Of a stretch of DNA of 64,000 nt, positions 10,376-19,612 are shown piece after piece. A program made the position numbers and the translations under genes. Position 1 is the first letter of the stretch; every line of letters starts with the position of its first letter. Under the pieces are notes generated by a model. It was not told the origin of the DNA and ran no database searches. It saw only the letters and a list, made by a program, of their open reading frames with translations. Where the stretch lies: contig NZ_MAEJ01000001.1 in assembly GCF_009933175.1 (NCBI RefSeq), positions 146,238 to 210,237 of the forward strand, read 5' to 3'. The stretch is from Candidatus Enterococcus huntleyi (GTDB lineage: Bacteria; Bacillota; Bacilli; Lactobacillales; Enterococcaceae).

Positions 10376-11788
10376 TTAGTCAAATAAATTATTCAGTGTC
10401 ACAAGTGTAATCTGCATTTCATCAGCTAGCTCTTGAACCGTGACAGTCGGCTCTTGTTTCATGAAGAAGAAATAGCTGGCTTGATAGTTAGGAAAGAGTC
10501 GGGATTTTTCAGTTAATTTTGAGAATTCTTCTTTGGCATTGAAGTCGTTACGCCACTTACATTCACCCAAAATAATTTTATGATCGAACTCATCACTGAC
10601 CACAACATCAACATCGGTTGGTAATCTTGAGGCAGAATCGGTGCCCCACCAAGTTCCAAATGTCGTTGGGAACAAATCGAGTTTATCGTCTAAAGCTTGA
10701 AGATTTAGGTAATCAAGACAGATTTCTTCGAAAACAGGTTTCCCTATAAATGTCGACATGTTTTCTTTAGATAAGATTTTCTTTTCAGCCAAGCGGCTAC
10801 CCAATCCTCTTTCAATCATATTTCGATTGAAGAAAACAAAACGGTACCAAAAACGCAGTAAATTATCTTTCATTTGATATTTGCCTTTTTTTGATTTTTC
10901 AAGATTTTCACCGAAAGGTACAAGCTTTTCGATGAAATCCATGCCGATTAAAGTATTGAGATATCTGGGCAAGCTTGTAGCTGGAATTCCGGTTTTTTGA
11001 CTGATTTGAGCACTGGTTTCATTGCCAGTCGCGATGGCTTGCAGAATAGAGTTATAGTTTGCTGGTTCACGTAATTCTTCATTAATTAGAATGGCTGGTT
11101 CTGCATAGAGCGTGCCATCTAGTTCAAAAAAGAGTCGTTGAATATTACTTTCAAAACTATCTTCAGGGCGGATTAGATTAAGATAAAATGGAATCCCACC
11201 CAAGGTTGCATAATAGCTAATTTTATCGACATTTGAGATATTTCCAAGTAGCTCACCGGTTGTTTTATAATCAAAAGGTCGTAATTTCATCGTTGCTGAG
11301 CGCCTTCCATAGAGCGGGGCGTTGTAGCCAATCACGTTTTTCTCTACAAAACTAATGTAACTACTGCAGAGAATCAGAAATATATTTGACTGTTTAAATT
11401 GGTGATCAATGGTATGTTGCAGCATGGAACCGAGACTCTTATTGGATTCAGCCGCATAAGAGTATTCATCGATAATCAAAATGATTTTTTCTGTCATCTG
11501 TGTTGATTGCTCATAAATAAAAGATAAGGCATGATCCCATCTAGAAAAAGCTGGCGTCGAATCAGGTAAACCAAAGTAACGATAGATGACAGATGAAAAA
11601 TCATCGAGGTTGGTTTTATCATTTGCTTGTTGAGCTAAATAATAAATGACTTTTTTACCTTTAACAAACTCATCAAGTAAGGCTGTTTTACCTACGCGTC
11701 GTCTACCATATAAAGTGAGAAATTCAAATTGCGTACTCTTTTCAAGTTCATTTAATTTTTGTAGTTCATTCTTTCGACCGACAAACAT
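10376..11788 (-). CDS. DUF234-type AAA ATPase with C-terminal nuclease-like domain
   Basis: 470 residues. The N-terminal P-loop ATPase has Walker A GRRRVGKT (residues 28-35) and Walker B IILIIDEYSY near residue 115. A winged-helix-like segment (SAQISQKTGIPATSLPRYLNTL) follows. The C-terminal DUF234 domain contains DVDVVV...ILGECKW, the D...ExK spacing of PD-(D/E)XK nucleases. AAGGAGG lies 7 nt before the ATG. Such ATPases are widespread in archaea and anaerobic bacteria and are usually annotated only as ATP-binding proteins. A role in defence or DNA metabolism is possible but not shown here. It stands alone between a convergent bgl operon and the ABC-F gene. Confidence 0.8.
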   Translation of the reverse strand: MFVGRKNELQKLNELEKSTQFEFLTLYGRRRVGKTALLDEFVKGKKVIYYLAQQANDKTNLDDFSSVIYRYFGLPDSTPAFSRWDHALSFIYEQSTQMTEKIILIIDEYSYAAESNKSLGSMLQHTIDHQFKQSNIFLILCSSYISFVEKNVIGYNAPLYGRRSATMKLRPFDYKTTGELLGNISNVDKISYYATLGGIPFYLNLIRPEDSFESNIQRLFFELDGTLYAEPAILINEELREPANYNSILQAIATGNETSAQISQKTGIPATSLPRYLNTLIGMDFIEKLVPFGENLEKSKKGKYQMKDNLLRFWYRFVFFNRNMIERGLGSRLAEKKILSKENMSTFIGKPVFEEICLDYLNLQALDDKLDLFPTTFGTWWGTDSASRLPTDVDVVVSDEFDHKIILGECKWRNDFNAKEEFSKLTEKSRLFPNYQASYFFFMKQEPTVTVQELADEMQITLVTLNNLFD

Positions 11789-11916
11789 AAGCTAGCCTCC
11801 TTGTATATTTGTATACAAAAATTATAACACGAAAAGATTATGAACGTAAACATTATGTTTGTGTTCATAATCTTTTTGGGTTGATTGTTTAGCTTCTCTT
11901 TGTTCTAATCTCTCAC

Positions 11917-13443
11917 CTAGTCCACACTAATATCAATCACGCGGCTAGTGATATCTTGATAAAATTCTTGTTCGTGGGAGACGATGATGACGGTGCCGGC
12001 GAAGCTGGCTAGGCTTTGTTGCAGGCTGACTTTTGTTTCTTGATCGATATGGTTAGTGGGCTCATCGAGAATTAGAAAGTTGCCTTTTTGCATGGTCATC
12101 TGACAGAGTTTGACTTTGGTTTGTTCGCCCCCACTGAGTGTCGAAAGCGGTTCTTGTGCTAGCTGGTTAGGTAAGCCGGCGCGTGACAGATGTTTACGTA
12201 ATTCTTTGATAGTGGCTTTTGGATATAAGTCACTTAAATATTGTAGCGGTGTTTCAAATGGGTTATGCCAGACTAAATCTTGTGAGAAATAATTAATCTG
12301 AGTGTTTTCAGGGAAATGGAAATCTCCACCGAGTTTATTTATCTCGCCAATCAAGGTTTTTAAGAGCGTTGATTTTCCGATACCGTTGAAGCCGCGAATA
12401 GCCACTTTTTCTCCGTAACGAATCGTCAAATTAATCGGATCTAGGAGGGGCCGCTCGTAACCAATCTCCAATGCGGTTGTTTCTAAGGCTAAGGTAGTCA
12501 CGATTGGCGCGTAAGGGAAATCAAAATTAGGTTTCGCGGTACTGCCTGGCGGTGTGAGTCGCTCGATTTTATCGAGTTGCTTTTGCCGACTTTTAGCCAT
12601 GGTTGAACGTGAACCGGCTTTGTATTTACGAATATAACTTTCTGTTTTCTCAATCTGTTTTTGTTGGGCATGATATTGACGCAGATAGGATTCGCGATTT
12701 TGTTCTTTCTGTTTCAAGGCTTGTGTCAGATTTCCGGTATATTTGATGAGTCGACCAAATTCAATATCAGCAATATGTGTCGTGATTTGATTGAGGAAGG
12801 CGCGATCATGGGAGACTACTAGAAAGGCTCCAGGGAATTCTTGGAGGAATTGTGTCAGCCAGGTAATGTGCTCATCATCTAAGTGGTTGGTGGGTTCATC
12901 CAAGATTAAGACGTCTGGTTTTTCCAGTAATAGCTTGGCTAAAATGAGTTTCGAACGCTGTCCACCGCTGAGATTTTTGAGTTGGGTATCCATACCGAGA
13001 ATATTGATACCGAGGCCAGTACTCATCTCATTGACTAGTGTATCAATCTGATAAAAATCGCCTTGGTCTAATTGAGTTTGCAGGCGTCCGGCTTTTTCTA
13101 GTAAACGATCGTCGAGGGTTTCGCCGTATTCAGTATACAATCGGCCAATCTCAGCTTCTTTTTCAAATTCCTCTTTAAAAGCAGAACGGAGAAATTCACG
13201 AATACTGAGGGATTCTTCGACTTCGACATATTGATCTAAGTAGCCGACGTGGGCATTTTTTTGCCAAACGATTCGACCGTCATCAGGTAGAATTTCACCG
13301 GTGATAATTTTGATAAGGGTACTTTTGCCGGCTCCGTTTTGACCGATTAGGCCCATGTGTTCACCAGAATTTAATTGTAAATCGAGGCCTTCGTAAAGAA
13401 TTTTATCGCCGAATTGTTGCGTGATATTTGTGATTGTTAACAT
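11917..13443 (-). CDS. ABC-F family ATPase (ribosome-acting), with regulated leader
   Basis: 508 residues with two ABC ATPase domains and no membrane segments. Domain 1 has Walker A GQNGAGKST, signature LSGGQRSK and Walker B LILDEPTNH. Domain 2 has GFNGIGKST, LSGGEQTK and LILDEPTNH. The linker between them (about residues 240-310) is basic and helical, as in ABC-F proteins that enter the ribosomal E site. These include housekeeping translation factors and antibiotic resistance proteins. I cannot assign it to a named resistance subfamily. However, the roughly 300-nt leader contains a promoter, a translated-looking 23-codon ORF and two terminator-like hairpins, as seen for antibiotic-inducible ABC-F genes. 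Ribosome protection induced by a peptidyl-transferase drug is therefore plausible. Confidence 0.85.
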   Translation of the reverse strand: MLTITNITQQFGDKILYEGLDLQLNSGEHMGLIGQNGAGKSTLIKIITGEILPDDGRIVWQKNAHVGYLDQYVEVEESLSIREFLRSAFKEEFEKEAEIGRLYTEYGETLDDRLLEKAGRLQTQLDQGDFYQIDTLVNEMSTGLGINILGMDTQLKNLSGGQRSKLILAKLLLEKPDVLILDEPTNHLDDEHITWLTQFLQEFPGAFLVVSHDRAFLNQITTHIADIEFGRLIKYTGNLTQALKQKEQNRESYLRQYHAQQKQIEKTESYIRKYKAGSRSTMAKSRQKQLDKIERLTPPGSTAKPNFDFPYAPIVTTLALETTALEIGYERPLLDPINLTIRYGEKVAIRGFNGIGKSTLLKTLIGEINKLGGDFHFPENTQINYFSQDLVWHNPFETPLQYLSDLYPKATIKELRKHLSRAGLPNQLAQEPLSTLSGGEQTKVKLCQMTMQKGNFLILDEPTNHIDQETKVSLQQSLASFAGTVIIVSHEQEFYQDITSRVIDISVD

Positions 13444-13464
13444 ATCTGTTCCTTCTTTCTATAC

Positions 13465-13502
13465 ATAAAAATAGCAGATAAAGAGAGTCGCTCTTTTCTG
13501 CT
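13465..13502 (-). terminator. second leader hairpin before the ABC-F gene
   Basis: On the minus strand AGCAGA...AGAG pairs with CTCT...TCTGCT and is followed by ATTTTTAT, just upstream of the GAAGGAAC ribosome binding site. It may act as a second attenuator or sequester the initiation region. Confidence 0.5.
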
Positions 13503-13508
13503 GAAATG

Positions 13509-13542
13509 AAAAAAGCTACCAACAAAAGCGATTGTTGATAGC
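13509..13542 (-). terminator. leader attenuator of the ABC-F gene
   Basis: On the minus strand an 11-bp stem (13532-13542 with 13515-13525, one G-U) is followed by six Ts. It lies inside the 5' leader, so it must be bypassed for the ABC-F gene to be transcribed. Confidence 0.75.
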
Positions 13543-13647
13543 GTAATATACAAATACATTAATCGAAAAACGTCAATGACAAATAAGCCTGTCAAAAAGA
13601 GACGGTTTTTCGATGAAGAGTGGATGGGAATCCTATTGTATATGCTT

Positions 13648-13719
13648 CTAACAATGCTTCATCGTCCAATTGTTAAAAGCTACTTCTCTAATTAGAGGGA
13701 GATTATTATGACTGTTCAT
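13648..13719 (-). CDS. 23-codon leader peptide upstream of the ABC-F gene
   Basis: ATG at 13719 (minus strand), preceded by AGAGGTG at 8 nt, opens a 23-codon ORF ending in TAG at 13648-13650. The peptide begins MNSHNNLPLIREV and ends WTMKHC. The last codons lie inside a TAACAAT...ATTGTTA hairpin, so ribosome position would change RNA folding downstream. Placement between a strong promoter (13752-13780) and an attenuator (13509-13542) fits a ribosome-stalling leader peptide. Stalling itself is inference. Confidence 0.6.
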   Translation of the reverse strand: MNSHNNLPLIREVAFNNWTMKHC

Positions 13720-13751
13720 CGCAGAACACCTCTTCTTGTTTGTTGTAATAG

Positions 13752-13780
13752 ACTGTATCATCAGAAATTTTCTCTGTCAA
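13752..13780 (-). promoter_or_regulatory. promoter of the ABC-F leader transcript
   Basis: On the minus strand TTGACA (13780-13775), a 17-nt spacer and TACAGT (13757-13752) give a near-consensus sigma-A promoter about 310 nt upstream of the ABC-F start. The rest of the 13444-14056 gap up to the nagB promoter (about 13800-13985) shows nothing else recognisable. Confidence 0.7.
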
Positions 13781-13985
13781 GCGATGGCGTCGAAATTATT
13801 CGGTGTGTTGAGAAATAATTTTATTTTTTTTTGCGTTTAGTCCAATTTGTCAGTAGGGCTATGAAAGACAGGTATAAAACTTCTTACAAATAAATGGAGA
13901 TATAGACCAATTTTAATTTGAATAGAAAAATGGCTGAAAACCACTGGCGGCGCGCTTTTATCGGCAAAAAAAGAAGGGAATATGC

Positions 13986-14026
13986 TTGCGCAACCTAATA
14001 AACGGTGCTATAATTGGACTATACCA
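13986..14026 (+). promoter_or_regulatory. nagB promoter with NagR/GntR-like operator
   Basis: TTGCGC (13986-13991), a 17-nt spacer and TATAAT (14009-14014) form the promoter. TGGACTATACCA (14015-14026) directly after the -10 is an imperfect palindrome of the kind bound by GntR/HutC-family amino-sugar regulators (NagR/YvoA). The operator assignment is inference. Confidence 0.55.
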
Positions 14027-14056
14027 AAAAATACAGACGATAAAGGAGTCATCACC

Positions 14057-14761
14057 ATGGAAATCATTCGTGTGAAAGATGCTGAAGAAGGCGGAAAAAA
14101 AGCATTTGAAATTATTCAATCAGGCATAAGCAACGGTGCAAAGGTTTTAGGCTTAGCGACAGGCAGCACACCGGAAACGTTATATAGAGAAATGAGAAAT
14201 AGCGATTTGGATTTTAGCGAGATGGTTTCAATTAACCTTGATGAATATCTAGGTTTAGGTGGCGATGATGCGCAGAGCTATCGTCATTTCATGAATGTTC
14301 AACTATTCGATACCAAGCCATTCAAAGAAACATTCGTTCCTAACGGCAAAGCTGAGAATCCTGAGGCTGAATGTGCGCACTATGATGCGATTATTGATGA
14401 ACATCCGATTGACATTCAAATTTTAGGAATCGGTACAAATGGCCATATCGGCTTTAATGAGCCTGGCGCACCGCTTGATGGCGGGACAGCTGTGGTTAAC
14501 TTAACTGAGTCGACAATTGAATCGAATAAACGTTATTTTGATAAGGTTGAAGATGTACCAACGAAAGCTATCTCAATGGGCATTGGTTCTATTATGAAGG
14601 GTAAAAAAATGATTCTGATGGCCTATGGTGAAAACAAAGCTGACGCGATTAAAGCGATGGTTAATGGAGCAGTGACGACTCATGTGCCAGCTAGTGCTTT
14701 GCAAAATCATGCGGATGTTGTTGTTATTATTGACGAGGCAGCTGGTAGCAAATTAAAATAA
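14057..14761 (+). CDS. nagB: glucosamine-6-phosphate deaminase
   Basis: 234 residues from ATG 14057, with AAAGGAG 8 nt upstream. A longer frame from 13982 overlaps the promoter and has no ribosome binding site. The catalytic set is intact: Asp62 in NLDEY, His130 in [11 protein letters not shown] and Glu135 of the same motif, plus the phosphate loop GSTPETLY. The enzyme converts glucosamine 6-phosphate to fructose 6-phosphate and ammonia, joining amino-sugar catabolism to glycolysis. It is monocistronic here, with its own promoter and terminator (14850-14905). It contrasts with the divergent NagB-like protein at 47947, which has lost the glutamate. Confidence 0.95.
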   Translation: MEIIRVKDAEEGGKKAFEIIQSGISNGAKVLGLATGSTPETLYREMRNSDLDFSEMVSINLDEYLGLGGDDAQSYRHFMNVQLFDTKPFKETFVPNGKAENPEAECAHYDAIIDEHPIDIQILGIGTNGHIGFNEPGAPLDGGTAVVNLTESTIESNKRYFDKVEDVPTKAISMGIGSIMKGKKMILMAYGENKADAIKAMVNGAVTTHVPASALQNHADVVVIIDEAAGSKLK

Positions 14762-14849
14762 GTAGTCAGTGAGTAGCCTGTCTATTTTAAAGAGAAATTC
14801 GGACATTGTGACGAGAAAATAAACGGATAAGTCCAATCATAAATAAGTG

Positions 14850-14905
14850 AAAAGTCTAAGAGTAGTCAGTGGCGAATAGCCAGACGAACTCTTGGACTTT
14901 TTATT
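14850..14905 (+). terminator. nagB terminator
   Basis: A 14-bp stem (14850-14863 with 14888-14901, one G-U) and a T-rich tail. Confidence 0.8.
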
Positions 14906-15022
14906 TTCATCTTTGAGATAAGCTGTCCCAAAAAGAGCTTCAAAAAGAATCGAGACTCCTGTATCATTAAGGAAAGAAGTGACTTTCTTACTTAGGGAAG
15001 AAGCGAAAAGGGGCGTGAATTA

Positions 15023-15865
15023 ATGAAGCAAACAATCGCAATATTTTCAGATATCCACGGCAATGTGACCGCGTTTGAAGCGGCAATTGCGGATGCGAGG
15101 GCAGCTTGGATCACTGACTGCTGGATTTTAGGCGATGTGGTTATGCAGGGTTGGGGTGCCGCAGAAATTTTTGCGTTAATTGACTCGTTACAGCCGTCTG
15201 TGTGGGTCAAGGGGAATTGGGATGACTTGTTTTTGATGGTCCATGATAAGTCTGAGCACATAGATCCAGAGGATGCATCGGATATTTACATAGCGAAATT
15301 AGGGTTGGATTTGTTGGAGCGATTGACGTCAGAAAATAGAATGTTGTTAGAAAGTCGGCCGCTGAATCAGCTGAAAACGGTCAACGGCATCACCTTTAGT
15401 ATTAGTCATAATTTACCGACGACGAACAGTGGCCGAGCATTACTGCCGACAGCCAATCAAGAAAATTTTGATCAATTATTTCCTGATGAAACGCTTGATG
15501 TTGCGGTCTATGGGCATGTACATCATCAAATGATGCGTTATAGTCAGTCGGAGCAGCTGGTGATTAATCCCGGTGCGATTGGCTATCCATTTTGTGCCAG
15601 AGAGAATTTATGGAAAGCGGGTCGAGCACATTACGCGCTACTCACAGTTGATGAGGATGGTTCAGTGGCTGTTGATTTTCGGCAAATCGCTTATGATATT
15701 GATGAAGAATTAGCGCGAGCGAAAAAAGCCAAGCTTCCTTACCTTGAATTGTATGAAGAGACGCTGACGAAAGGCCTGAATCGGACCCACGATCGAGCAT
15801 TTCTATCTGTCGTCAATAAAAAGTATGCCTATGATCAGGAAGTTCGAGCTTATTTGAATAGTTGA
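15023..15865 (+). CDS. YfcE/MJ0936-like metallophosphoesterase
   Basis: 280 residues. Motifs of the bacterial phosphodiesterase branch of the calcineurin-like fold appear in order: FSDIHGN at residues 8-14, LGDVV, KGNWDD, SISHNLP and the late YGHVHHQ, with NPGAIGYP close behind. Proteins of this group hydrolyse phosphodiesters in vitro and have no settled physiological substrate. No signal peptide. It has its own AGGGG site before the ATG and no obvious operon partner, although a MgtC-like gene follows after 80 bp. A second, differently organised metallophosphatase is encoded at 4907. Confidence 0.83.
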   Translation: MKQTIAIFSDIHGNVTAFEAAIADARAAWITDCWILGDVVMQGWGAAEIFALIDSLQPSVWVKGNWDDLFLMVHDKSEHIDPEDASDIYIAKLGLDLLERLTSENRMLLESRPLNQLKTVNGITFSISHNLPTTNSGRALLPTANQENFDQLFPDETLDVAVYGHVHHQMMRYSQSEQLVINPGAIGYPFCARENLWKAGRAHYALLTVDEDGSVAVDFRQIAYDIDEELARAKKAKLPYLELYEETLTKGLNRTHDRAFLSVVNKKYAYDQEVRAYLNS

Positions 15866-15946
15866 TCTATGGTTGAATGTAGCTGTTGGTACCACTTGGT
15901 CTCAGGTGATAATTTGGCCTAAGAGTGGTATAGTTAAAGGAGTGAG

Positions 15947-16663
15947 GTGACCGAAAAAATGGGAAGTCCATTAACTATACCTGAAATTATTATCCGTCTC
16001 GTGTTAGCAATTTTAATAGGTGGCGTGGTTGGCTTTGAGCGGCAGTATAAGAGTCGACCGGCTGGTATGCGTACGCACATATTGGTGTGTCTGGGAGCAA
16101 CAATTATTGCCTTGATTCAAGTCGAGATTGCTAGTAGCGCGATTCATGCAGCAATCGAAAATCCTAAGTTGGCCGGCGTGATTCGTTCAGATGAAGCACG
16201 GTTGATTGCGCAGGTCGTTAGCGGGGTTGGTTTTCTAGGCGCGGGGACGATTATTGTCACGAAGCGTTCCGTTACTGGATTGACGACGGCAGCCTCTCTT
16301 TGGGCGGTAGCTGGAGTCGGCATTGCGACAGGCATGGGCTTTTATGCAATTGCAATTTCTAGTTTTTTAGCTGTTTTCTTTGCTCTGACGTTGGTCAAAC
16401 GAATTATTCACATTCCTGCGACCAAGAAGCTTGAGGTGCAGTATATCCATCGAGAAGAAACCAAAAGTTTTATTTCACAATATTTTGAGGATCGTAAAAT
16501 TGAGATTGAGGATGTCAATTTTGATGTCAAATTTGTTGAGGATTATCGAATTTATACCAATATTTATACGATTGATTTACCTAGAGGCTTAACCTATGCG
16601 GAAGTCATCGAAGAGCTTTCGACATACAAAAATATTACCAAATTACGATTAGTGACCATTTAG
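15947..16663 (+). CDS. MgtC/SapB-family membrane protein
   Basis: 238 residues with about five hydrophobic segments in the first 150. The MgtC hallmark GFERQYKSRPAGMRTHILVCLGA and the GVGFLGAGTIIV motif are present, followed by a soluble ACT-like C-terminal domain (residues 165-238). The family sits in the cytoplasmic membrane and is tied to growth in low Mg2+ and to control of ATP synthase in pathogens. Its exact biochemical role is unsettled. The start is ambiguous. GTG 15947 uses AAAGGAG at 4 nt, while ATG 15959 uses GAGGTG at about 9 nt. Either gives the full domain. The tyrosine phosphatase gene follows closely and may be co-transcribed. Confidence 0.85.
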   Translation: MTEKMGSPLTIPEIIIRLVLAILIGGVVGFERQYKSRPAGMRTHILVCLGATIIALIQVEIASSAIHAAIENPKLAGVIRSDEARLIAQVVSGVGFLGAGTIIVTKRSVTGLTTAASLWAVAGVGIATGMGFYAIAISSFLAVFFALTLVKRIIHIPATKKLEVQYIHREETKSFISQYFEDRKIEIEDVNFDVKFVEDYRIYTNIYTIDLPRGLTYAEVIEELSTYKNITKLRLVTI

Positions 16664-16700
16664 TACCCATTTTTAGTACCCATTTGATAGGAGGAAATGT

Positions 16701-17447
16701 ATGAATTTAGCAAACTTTAGAGAATTAGGTGGCTTGAAAAATAAAGAAGGGCGCCAGGTGAAACATAATCGTCTGCTGCGTTCTGGTGAAGTTTTTCAGA
16801 TTAATGAAACGAGTCGCGACGTCTTGAAAAAACACGAATTAAATAAAATTATCGACTTGCGTGGGGAACACGAAATCTCTACGCGTCCGGATGATGAGTT
16901 GGATGCGGTGAGCTATCACTGGATTGATATCATGAAGGAAGTACATGATAACGGCAGTATGGAAGACTTGTTGGATATGAGTGATACTCAGCAGGTGAGC
17001 AATCATATGAAGAATTTGTATACGAATTTGATTGTCAATGAAGGTGCCCAACAAGGCTATCGCGAGTATTTCGAAGAGCTATTAAAAACAGAGTCTGGTA
17101 GTGTCTTGTTCCACTGTTTTGCCGGAAAAGACCGAACTGGTGTAGCGGCAGCACTGACTTTAGAATTTCTAGATGTGCCAAGAGAAACTATCTATGAAGA
17201 TTACTTGAAAACCAATGTTCAGCGTCAAAAACCGAATGAAATCTTCTTAAAAGAAGCGGCTGAGCGCGGCATGACGGAAGGCCAATTGGCAGGAGTGAAG
17301 GTGGCGATGGAAGTCGAAAAAGCTTATCTTGACCATGCCTATCAGCTGATTGACGAAAACTTCGGTGACGTTAAATCCTACGGGAAAGAAATTTTGCGCT
17401 TGAGCTCGTCTGATTATCAGTTACTAAAACAAATGTATCTGGACTAA
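16701..17447 (+). CDS. tyrosine/serine protein phosphatase (cysteine-dependent)
   Basis: 248 residues. The N-terminus NFRELGG and IDLRGEHEI, and the active-site loop HCFAGKDRTG (nucleophile Cys139, phosphate-binding Arg145), identify the LipA/DUF1354-type atypical tyrosine phosphatases of Firmicutes. These cytoplasmic enzymes remove phosphate from phosphotyrosine, and in some cases from phosphoinositides. No signal peptide is visible, so a secreted virulence role is not supported. It follows the MgtC gene after 37 bp with its own AGGAGG site and ends at a strong bidirectional terminator. Confidence 0.87.
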   Translation: MNLANFRELGGLKNKEGRQVKHNRLLRSGEVFQINETSRDVLKKHELNKIIDLRGEHEISTRPDDELDAVSYHWIDIMKEVHDNGSMEDLLDMSDTQQVSNHMKNLYTNLIVNEGAQQGYREYFEELLKTESGSVLFHCFAGKDRTGVAAALTLEFLDVPRETIYEDYLKTNVQRQKPNEIFLKEAAERGMTEGQLAGVKVAMEVEKAYLDHAYQLIDENFGDVKSYGKEILRLSSSDYQLLKQMYLD

Positions 17448-17558
17448 GCTGCGTGTCCTCTAGCAGGTCCTTTCTTAGGACTATACATACTGAATGGTCT
17501 GACAGTAAATTTAACAGACTTCTTAGATTAGTGAAAATTGTCGACAGATAAATAATAA

Positions 17559-17604
17559 AAAGCAAGAGAATGAGGGAGTTTACACTCCATTCTCTTGCTT
17601 TTTT
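17559..17604 (+). terminator. bidirectional terminator between convergent genes
   Basis: Long stem AAAGCAAGAGAATG...CATTCTCTTGCTTT with inner GGAG/CTCC pairs and T/A tracts on both sides. It serves the phosphatase gene (+) and the DUF92 gene (-). Confidence 0.85.
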
Positions 17605-17623
17605 GTGTTGGATTCGATTCGCA

Positions 17624-18460
17624 TCAGTGAATAAAAGTTATCCATAAAAGCCAGCCAATTAGGATCGTTAAGCAGCCACTAATCAAGTTGACTTTATCGT
17701 TATTGAGCCAGGAAAAGCCTTTTATGAGTTGTGTTTTTTGTCCGTGATGAACGAGACTTTCCGTCCACTGATGGCAGACTGAACATTGGTAGCGCGCTTG
17801 AAAACTGGCACCTAAGAGACTGTCAATAAACGAGGCGAGCATGCCACAGAGCGAAGGGACAACAAAATAGCTGGCAGAAGTTGGCTGCATTTGTTGAGAT
17901 AAACTGGCTAACAGCCAAAAGCTACTGGAAATTAGAAGAGCACCACCAATTGAAGCAAGTGTTCCTAGAAAAGTTACGCCGCCGGAAGTACCAGTGGGCA
18001 GTTTTTTTAGTGTGAGTACAGAGCGCGGCGCAGTTGTGCTGAGCTGACCAATCTCAGAAGCCCAAGTGTCAGCGGTCGCGCCGGCAATTCCTGCGACATA
18101 GCCAATCAAAAATAATTCATTTGAGGTAATAGCGTAGAGGAGCAAGCTGATGATTGCCGGCAGACTATTGGCAAAAACCTGCGCTGCATCTCTTGTTGCC
18201 CCTTTATCAGCAATAGAATCTTCTGTGTGGGCAAAAAAGAATTTCTTGAATAAATGGATCGCACCAGAACTACAGAAAAAGAGGCAAATCAAGATCCAAG
18301 TGAACCAAGAACCGAATGTCGTTAGCAGCGTTCCAATTAGACAGAGTGCAGCTGCACCAGATGCAGTCAGCTGTTTCGTCAAGTAAGCAAAAAAGCCCAA
18401 GACTAGGCATATGAGTAGACCAAAAATTGCTCGATAAAATAGAATTAACACTGCCTGCAC
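17624..18460 (-). CDS. DUF92 (TIGR00297) membrane protein
   Basis: 278 residues with about six hydrophobic segments. The family signatures ATADTWASEIG and GTSGGVTFLG are both present around residues 130-170. Members are integral membrane proteins. In plants and cyanobacteria they include phytyl-phosphate kinase-like proteins, but the function in lactic acid bacteria is unknown. It ends at the shared terminator at 17559-17604. The next minus-strand gene, also a membrane protein, lies about 100 bp upstream. Confidence 0.8.
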   Translation of the reverse strand: MQAVLILFYRAIFGLLICLVLGFFAYLTKQLTASGAAALCLIGTLLTTFGSWFTWILICLFFCSSGAIHLFKKFFFAHTEDSIADKGATRDAAQVFANSLPAIISLLLYAITSNELFLIGYVAGIAGATADTWASEIGQLSTTAPRSVLTLKKLPTGTSGGVTFLGTLASIGGALLISSSFWLLASLSQQMQPTSASYFVVPSLCGMLASFIDSLLGASFQARYQCSVCHQWTESLVHHGQKTQLIKGFSWLNNDKVNLISGCLTILIGWLLWITFIH

Positions 18461-18556
18461 TCCTTCGCGTACTAAATTTATTGCGGTCGATTCATTTGTG
18501 GCTAAGACTTTCTGTGAACACCTGACTGCGTGTTTGCGAGCCGAGTGACACGTCGA

Positions 18557-19612
18557 TTAATCTTCGATATCGTCATGCACCGTTTCATGTAGTTGAAAGG
18601 CTCGATTATAAAAGGTTAAACCAGTGACCATAATCCACGCTGAGAGGACGCCTAATAAACTACCCAAAACGATTCCTAAAAAACGATATTGGATAAGTGT
18701 GAAAATATATTGCTGGCGCGCTAATGTTGAAAGCATCAACGTCATAGGTGTTGTGAAAAAGTTTGCGACTGCATAGTTTCGTCGAACGAAAACTTCGACA
18801 GTTAAGTACAGCAAGGTAATGATAATGATGGATTGGAGCGTGGTTAAAGGTAAATTTAATAGAAAAGCGGCAATCAGAATGCCAATCGATGTCCCAAAAA
18901 TTCGTTGGATATTGCGATGCATCATAGCCCGCAGATTATCTCCTTGTAAGATGGCCGCACAAGAAATGACTAACCAATAAGGATTGACCAGCTGTAAGGC
19001 TTGGCTGAGATAGACGGCAAAAAATAAAATTCCGCCATAAAATAGGGCATCGACAATCGCCGCTGGATCCGTATAAAGACGTTCTTGAAGAGAAATTTTT
19101 GGAACGGGTACAGGTGCTGTTTTTTCAGTTAATTGGACTAAACAAGCAGCAATAATTGAAATGGCCAGACCTATTAAGAAATAAAGGCTCATCTTAGGGA
19201 TATTTTCTAAGGGAATCTTCGTGCTAGTCCCCATCCCAGTGACCATAACGATGAAGAACACGCCGGGCTTAGCAATTTTGAATAAACGGAAGAGTAATCT
19301 GCCAAAAAAGGCAACGAGGCCGACTAAAATCGGAGCAGTCCAATCAAGATGCGTTGAAAGCATGCCTAAAAAGTTACCGATTAAAAGACAACTACCGACT
19401 AAACTTAAGCGAGTTGCAAGTTGTTTGATTGGGATATTTTGATAATATAGGAAGGTAAAAATACCTAGTGAGCCAAAACTGCCGATGGATAAATCGTTTA
19501 AGGCATAGCCTAGCAGTAAAATGGTGAGCATACAGATGCCAGCACCTAAGAGACGAAACGGATTGTCCTTTGTTTCGTGGAAGGTGGTTAATTCTTTCAT
19601 TAATGGTTTCAT
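18557..19612 (-). CDS. FUSC-family (aromatic acid exporter-like) membrane protein
   Basis: 351 residues made of two blocks of about five to six hydrophobic segments each. The second block has the FUSC signature NPYWLVISCAAILQGDNLRAMMHRNIQRIFGT. The family includes fusaric acid resistance proteins and YccS-like transporters, so efflux of aromatic or amphipathic acids is the usual guess. It is shorter than the Gram-negative two-block proteins with large soluble domains. The acidic C-terminus ends HDDIED. The ATG at 19612 follows AGGAGTG. Substrate unknown. Confidence 0.8.
   Translation of the reverse strand: MKPLMKELTTFHETKDNPFRLLGAGICMLTILLLGYALNDLSIGSFGSLGIFTFLYYQNIPIKQLATRLSLVGSCLLIGNFLGMLSTHLDWTAPILVGLVAFFGRLLFRLFKIAKPGVFFIVMVTGMGTSTKIPLENIPKMSLYFLIGLAISIIAACLVQLTEKTAPVPVPKISLQERLYTDPAAIVDALFYGGILFFAVYLSQALQLVNPYWLVISCAAILQGDNLRAMMHRNIQRIFGTSIGILIAAFLLNLPLTTLQSIIIITLLYLTVEVFVRRNYAVANFFTTPMTLMLSTLARQQYIFTLIQYRFLGIVLGSLLGVLSAWIMVTGLTFYNRAFQLHETVHDDIED

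Noticed and set aside
13982-14056. N-terminal extension of NagB from the first available start
   Set aside because: It overlaps the promoter and operator region, lacks a ribosome binding site and precedes the normal NagB N-terminus.
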